Positions 5,544-8,092 of a stretch of 8,092 bases of DNA are shown here, piece after piece (positions within the stretch are counted from its first letter, which is position 1; each line of letters begins with the position of its first letter). Both the position numbers and the translations under genes were made by a program. Location: positions 1 through 8,092 of the forward strand of contig JAGAAE010000002.1 in the NCBI GenBank assembly GCA_017615405.1, written 5' to 3'. The stretch is from Clostridia bacterium (lineage in GTDB: Bacteria; Bacillota; Clostridia; Oscillospirales; Acutalibacteraceae). The notes under the pieces were generated by a model. The model did not search any database and was not told the origin of the DNA. It saw only the letters and a program-made list of their open reading frames with translations.

Positions 5544-7154
5544 CTAATTGATTTTATAATCTTCGATCGATAAGAAAACGTCGCTTTCGCTCGCGGCGAT
5601 ATTTTGAATGCTCTCGTTTGAGAACAAAAGCCCGTGCTTGAAGAGAAGCGGGATCTGGGGCATTTCGGTAAGAAGCGTACCGGCGACGTCGGTTATGGAA
5701 ACGGTGCCGTTCCAGTATTCATCGTAGATAAGTTTTACGGGATCGTCTTTTGTCTCTTCGGCGGTTTCGCCGTCTTCCGTATCTTCTTTATCTTCCTTGT
5801 CTTTCTCACCGTCTTCGGGCTTTATTTCGGTCAGCCCGTAGGCAACCGATCCGCCCTTTATGACGAGCGGCGACATATCGAAGTTCGGCAGGATCGAGAC
5901 CTCGCCTAAATAAAGGTCGAAAGCATTGGTCGAAATAAGATTGAGAAATTCGGCGTAAGGACACTCGACGACCTTTATCTCAATACCGGCGGACTTGAGT
6001 TGCGAGGCAATGAGTTTCGCGGCGAGAAGCTTTGAATTGCTCTCCTTGTTTACGAGCAGCCTTATAACGAAATGCTTTCCGTTTGCATCGACGTAATAGC
6101 CGTCGGTATTTTTATCATTATAACCCATTTTCTTCAAATTATCAACAGTTATTTCCAAATCGGATGCGGGTTTCAATGACTGGAACGCCTTCGTTTTCGT
6201 AAGCGCTGAATTAAAATAACCGGCGGCGGGCGAGGCGGAATTGAAAAAGGCGTCTCTGCATAGCGCCGTCCTGTCAACGGCAGAGGATATCGCGTATCTG
6301 AAATACTTTTCCTTGAAAGCGGGAGAGGAGGCGTTTATCCCGAGATAAACGAGGGTATTGAGGTTTATATCGGTCCTTTTTCCGCTCATTCTGATGATAT
6401 TTTCGCCCGACAAATCGGAATAGTAAAGGTCGGTCGCACCGATCTCAATATAGTGTGATACCGAGTCGTTGTCGGGGGCGTGGATGAGTTTTATCTCTTT
6501 GATATCGCCCTTTTTTCCGTGATAGTTCCCGTTTTGCGCCAAAACGAAAGCGTCGTCGGTCGGGGTGTATCTTCCGCAGCCGACCGGTGTTTTTAAGTTT
6601 CCGTCCGAGTCGGTTGCTTTATCGCTCCCGGATTTCAAAATCGGAAAATCAAGAAGACTCACAAAATACGGGTCGGGTCTTGAAAGGGAGAATGAAACGG
6701 TCGTGTTTGAAACGGCGGTTATCGAATTCACCTCGTATAGATGGCTCGAATAAAGCCCGCCGTAATTCTTGGCTAAATTATATGAATATATAACGTCGCT
6801 TGCCGTGACTGCCGTACCGTCGGAAAAGACGGTGTCCTTGATGGTGACGGAACAGGTCTTGCCGTCAAGTTTTACCTCCTTCGCCAGACGGTAAACTGGG
6901 TTCAAATCGTTATCGGTCAGAACGAGAGGCTCGAAAATAAGCCTTGTAAGGAGGCGGTTGTTCTCGGTTTTGGCGGTGTAGGGATTAAGTGAATCGGTCT
7001 TGTTGAAAAGAAGGGTCATTGTGGACGGGTTGTGCGTTTTGGCTGCGGTTTCGGCAGCCGAAGGCGCCGCGGCCTTCTTTTTGCTTTTTTCACAGCCGCT
7101 AAGACAAAGCAAAACGGCGAGCGCAAGTATAATCGATATTGATTTTTTTATCAT
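5544..7154 (-). CDS. Solute-binding lipoprotein of the oligopeptide/nickel type (SBP_bac_5)
   Basis: A 536-residue secreted lipoprotein. A basic n-region (MIKKS), a hydrophobic core and the lipobox LSGC with Cys21 predict lipid anchoring at the outer membrane face, followed by a charged/Ala linker (22-42). The family features are LLFNKTDSLNPYTA (48-61), FEPLVLTDNDLNPVYRLAKEV (75-94), TVFSDGTAVTASDVIYSYN (108-126), VGCGRYT (191-197) and the domain-2 start YFRYAISSAVDR (284-295). Such proteins deliver peptides or other solutes to DppBCDF/OppBCDF-type ABC importers, but no permease or ATPase is nearby. Residues 446-471 form an acidic low-complexity insert. I chose ATG 7154 (weak GGTG site 5 nt upstream) because it gives a standard signal peptide; a GTG at 7172 would add six residues and has no ribosome binding site. 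The ligand is not predictable. It lies 24 nt after ymdB and 52 nt before the Asp23 gene, so it is probably co-transcribed. Confidence 0.92.
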   Translation of the reverse strand: MIKKSISIILALAVLLCLSGCEKSKKKAAAPSAAETAAKTHNPSTMTLLFNKTDSLNPYTAKTENNRLLTRLIFEPLVLTDNDLNPVYRLAKEVKLDGKTCSVTIKDTVFSDGTAVTASDVIYSYNLAKNYGGLYSSHLYEVNSITAVSNTTVSFSLSRPDPYFVSLLDFPILKSGSDKATDSDGNLKTPVGCGRYTPTDDAFVLAQNGNYHGKKGDIKEIKLIHAPDNDSVSHYIEIGATDLYYSDLSGENIIRMSGKRTDINLNTLVYLGINASSPAFKEKYFRYAISSAVDRTALCRDAFFNSASPAAGYFNSALTKTKAFQSLKPASDLEITVDNLKKMGYNDKNTDGYYVDANGKHFVIRLLVNKESNSKLLAAKLIASQLKSAGIEIKVVECPYAEFLNLISTNAFDLYLGEVSILPNFDMSPLVIKGGSVAYGLTEIKPEDGEKDKEDKEDTEDGETAEETKDDPVKLIYDEYWNGTVSITDVAGTLLTEMPQIPLLFKHGLLFSNESIQNIAASESDVFLSIEDYKIN

Positions 7155-7178
7155 TTGATCACCATTTTCCACTGTGTC

Positions 7179-7955
7179 TTATATGCAAAAGCTTTCGACG
7201 CTTATTGTATGTCCCGCTTTTTCGTCGATCTCGAAAACGCATCCCGAGATCATACATTTTCCGTCGGCAAACTCGAATTTGTCGGTCTTTTTGTCCCTCA
7301 TTCTCGATATGATTATATCCTTTTTGACCCCGAGGACCGAGTCGACGGGTCCGGTCATACCAATATCCGTTACGTACCCCGTTTTACCCGGAAGTATCTG
7401 TATATCCGAGGTCTGGACGTGTGTGTGGGTCCCGAAAAAGGCGGATACTTTTCCGTCAAGATAGAACCCGAGCGCCCTTTTTTCGCTCGTTGCCTCGGCG
7501 TGAAAATCGACGACTATGACCGACGCTCCGTCATTTTTCGCCCGGTTTATAAGTTCGTCGGCGGCGAGAAAGGGATTTTCCGCCTTGGGATTTTCGATAT
7601 AAACCTGCCCCAAAAGATTGATGACGGCAACCGAGTATCTCCCCTTGTCTATCAGGGCATAGCCTCCGCCGTATTCGGTCTTTATATTATCGGGTCGTAA
7701 AACAAACGGGTTTTCGTCAAGTACAGTGTGCAGGCTCTTTTGCCTTAACGTGTGGTTGCCGCCGGTTATGACGTCGGCGCCGGCACTGAATAAAAGCGAG
7801 GCGTCCGACGCGGTGAGCCCGTTTGAAACCGAGGCGTTTTCACCGTTGACGACGGTGCAGTCGATATCGTATTGTTTTTTCAGCTCAGGGATATAGTGAA
7901 GCGCCGTTTCGACCCCGGCGGGTGAACAAACGTCGCCGATACAAAGCAATTTCAT
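7179..7955 (-). CDS. ymdB: YmdB-family metallophosphoesterase
   Basis: A 258-residue calcineurin-like phosphoesterase of the YmdB family. Bacillus YmdB hydrolyses 2',3'-cyclic nucleotides and affects biofilm formation and RNA turnover. All expected metal ligands are present: D8 (IGDV), E39/N40 (NGEN), N67/H68 (GGNHT), H152 (VDFHAEATSEK), H177 and H179 (GTHTHVQT). The C-terminal DIGMTGPVDSVLGV (197-210) is also typical. Two otherwise conserved stretches differ: GDVCSPAG where Bacillus has GDVVGSPG, and GGNHTLRQ where it has MGNHTWDK. The start is ATG 7955, with GAGGA 11 nt upstream; the in-frame TTG at 7973 is part of that ribosome binding site. It is the first gene of the operon, just downstream of a sigma-A promoter. 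The usual neighbour rny is not seen at this side within the window. Confidence 0.95.
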   Translation of the reverse strand: MKLLCIGDVCSPAGVETALHYIPELKKQYDIDCTVVNGENASVSNGLTASDASLLFSAGADVITGGNHTLRQKSLHTVLDENPFVLRPDNIKTEYGGGYALIDKGRYSVAVINLLGQVYIENPKAENPFLAADELINRAKNDGASVIVVDFHAEATSEKRALGFYLDGKVSAFFGTHTHVQTSDIQILPGKTGYVTDIGMTGPVDSVLGVKKDIIISRMRDKKTDKFEFADGKCMISGCVFEIDEKAGHTISVESFCI

Positions 7956-7966
7956 AATATGCGGTG

Positions 7967-7971
7967 TCCTC
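7967..7971 (-). promoter_or_regulatory. Ribosome binding site GAGGA of ymdB
   Basis: GAGGA lies 11 nt before ATG 7955. An in-frame TTG at 7973 overlaps its upstream edge (TTGAGGA) and has no site of its own, so the shorter protein starting MKLLCIGDV is preferred, matching homologues. Confidence 0.65.
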
Positions 7972-7991
7972 AAATCTTATAAGGTATAAAT

Positions 7992-8020
7992 AGAATAACA
8001 CATTCAGAGGTTAAATTCAA
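7992..8020 (-). promoter_or_regulatory. Sigma-A promoter of the ymdB-...-recG operon
   Basis: On the minus strand TTGAAT (8015-8020), a 17-bp spacer, then TATTCT (7992-7997) preceded by TGT as an extended -10. The predicted start is near 7985, giving a leader of about 30 nt to the ymdB ATG. No second promoter of similar quality was found between the five genes, so it probably drives all of them. Confidence 0.8.
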
Positions 8021-8092
8021 TGTTTTTCGGAGCCGCTTCATCAGAAAAAGCCGATTTTTTTAAAAAATAGAAAGTGAGTAAAAACGAGGAAA

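Noticed and set aside
7155..7700. A 181-codon plus-strand open frame opposite ymdB
   Set aside because: It is antisense to a YmdB protein with every metal ligand present, has no plausible ribosome binding site, and its translation looks random.
8054..8068. A-tract/T-tract palindrome upstream of the operon promoter as an UP element
   Set aside because: It lies about 70-85 bp upstream of the predicted start, too far for a standard UP element (about -40 to -60). It may bend DNA, but nothing more can be supported.

Overview
The window looks like chromosomal DNA from a low-to-mid GC Firmicute, probably class Clostridia (an Oscillospirales-like lineage is my best guess). The reasons are the gene order Asp23/YloU - FakA/YloV - RecG, which resembles the Bacillus yloU-yloV-recG neighbourhood, the strong AGGAGG-type ribosome binding sites, frequent TTG starts, and sigma-A promoters with extended -10 elements. 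No rRNA, tRNA, CRISPR array, insertion sequence or phage gene was seen, and no stretch longer than about 150 bases lacks a gene or regulatory element.

Layout, left to right. (1) At 1-377 (minus) is the N-terminal part of an ABC transporter permease of the FtsX/MacB type. Its promoter region carries 8-bp direct repeats spaced exactly 11 bp. (2) At 476-1250 is a small AT-rich module. A 68-residue XRE-family repressor (minus) and a 148-residue membrane protein with a bacterial PH-like domain (plus) diverge from one 60-bp control region. That region holds two back-to-back extended -10 promoters whose -10 elements form the two arms of one operator-like palindrome, plus a second, perfect palindrome 24 bp away. 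The repressor gene ends in its own terminator. (3) At 1363-8020 (minus) is a five-gene housekeeping operon read leftward: ymdB (metallophosphoesterase), an oligopeptide-type solute-binding lipoprotein, an Asp23/YloU protein, fakA (fatty acid kinase catalytic subunit) and recG (branch-migration helicase). It starts at a clear sigma-A promoter near 8000 and ends at a hairpin whose stem contains the recG stop codon. Gaps are 24, 52, 35 and 4 nt, so co-transcription is likely.

How the genes work together. YmdB is an RNA/nucleotide-acting phosphodiesterase, FakA phosphorylates exogenous fatty acids, Asp23 proteins are envelope-associated, and RecG repairs stalled forks. This is a mixed growth/envelope/repair operon. 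The lipoprotein is the odd member: it has no transporter partners here and carries an acidic low-complexity insert. The most interesting signal is the XRE/PH-domain control region, which has the geometry of a mutually exclusive, possibly lambda-like, two-promoter switch. That interpretation is inferred from sequence and untested.
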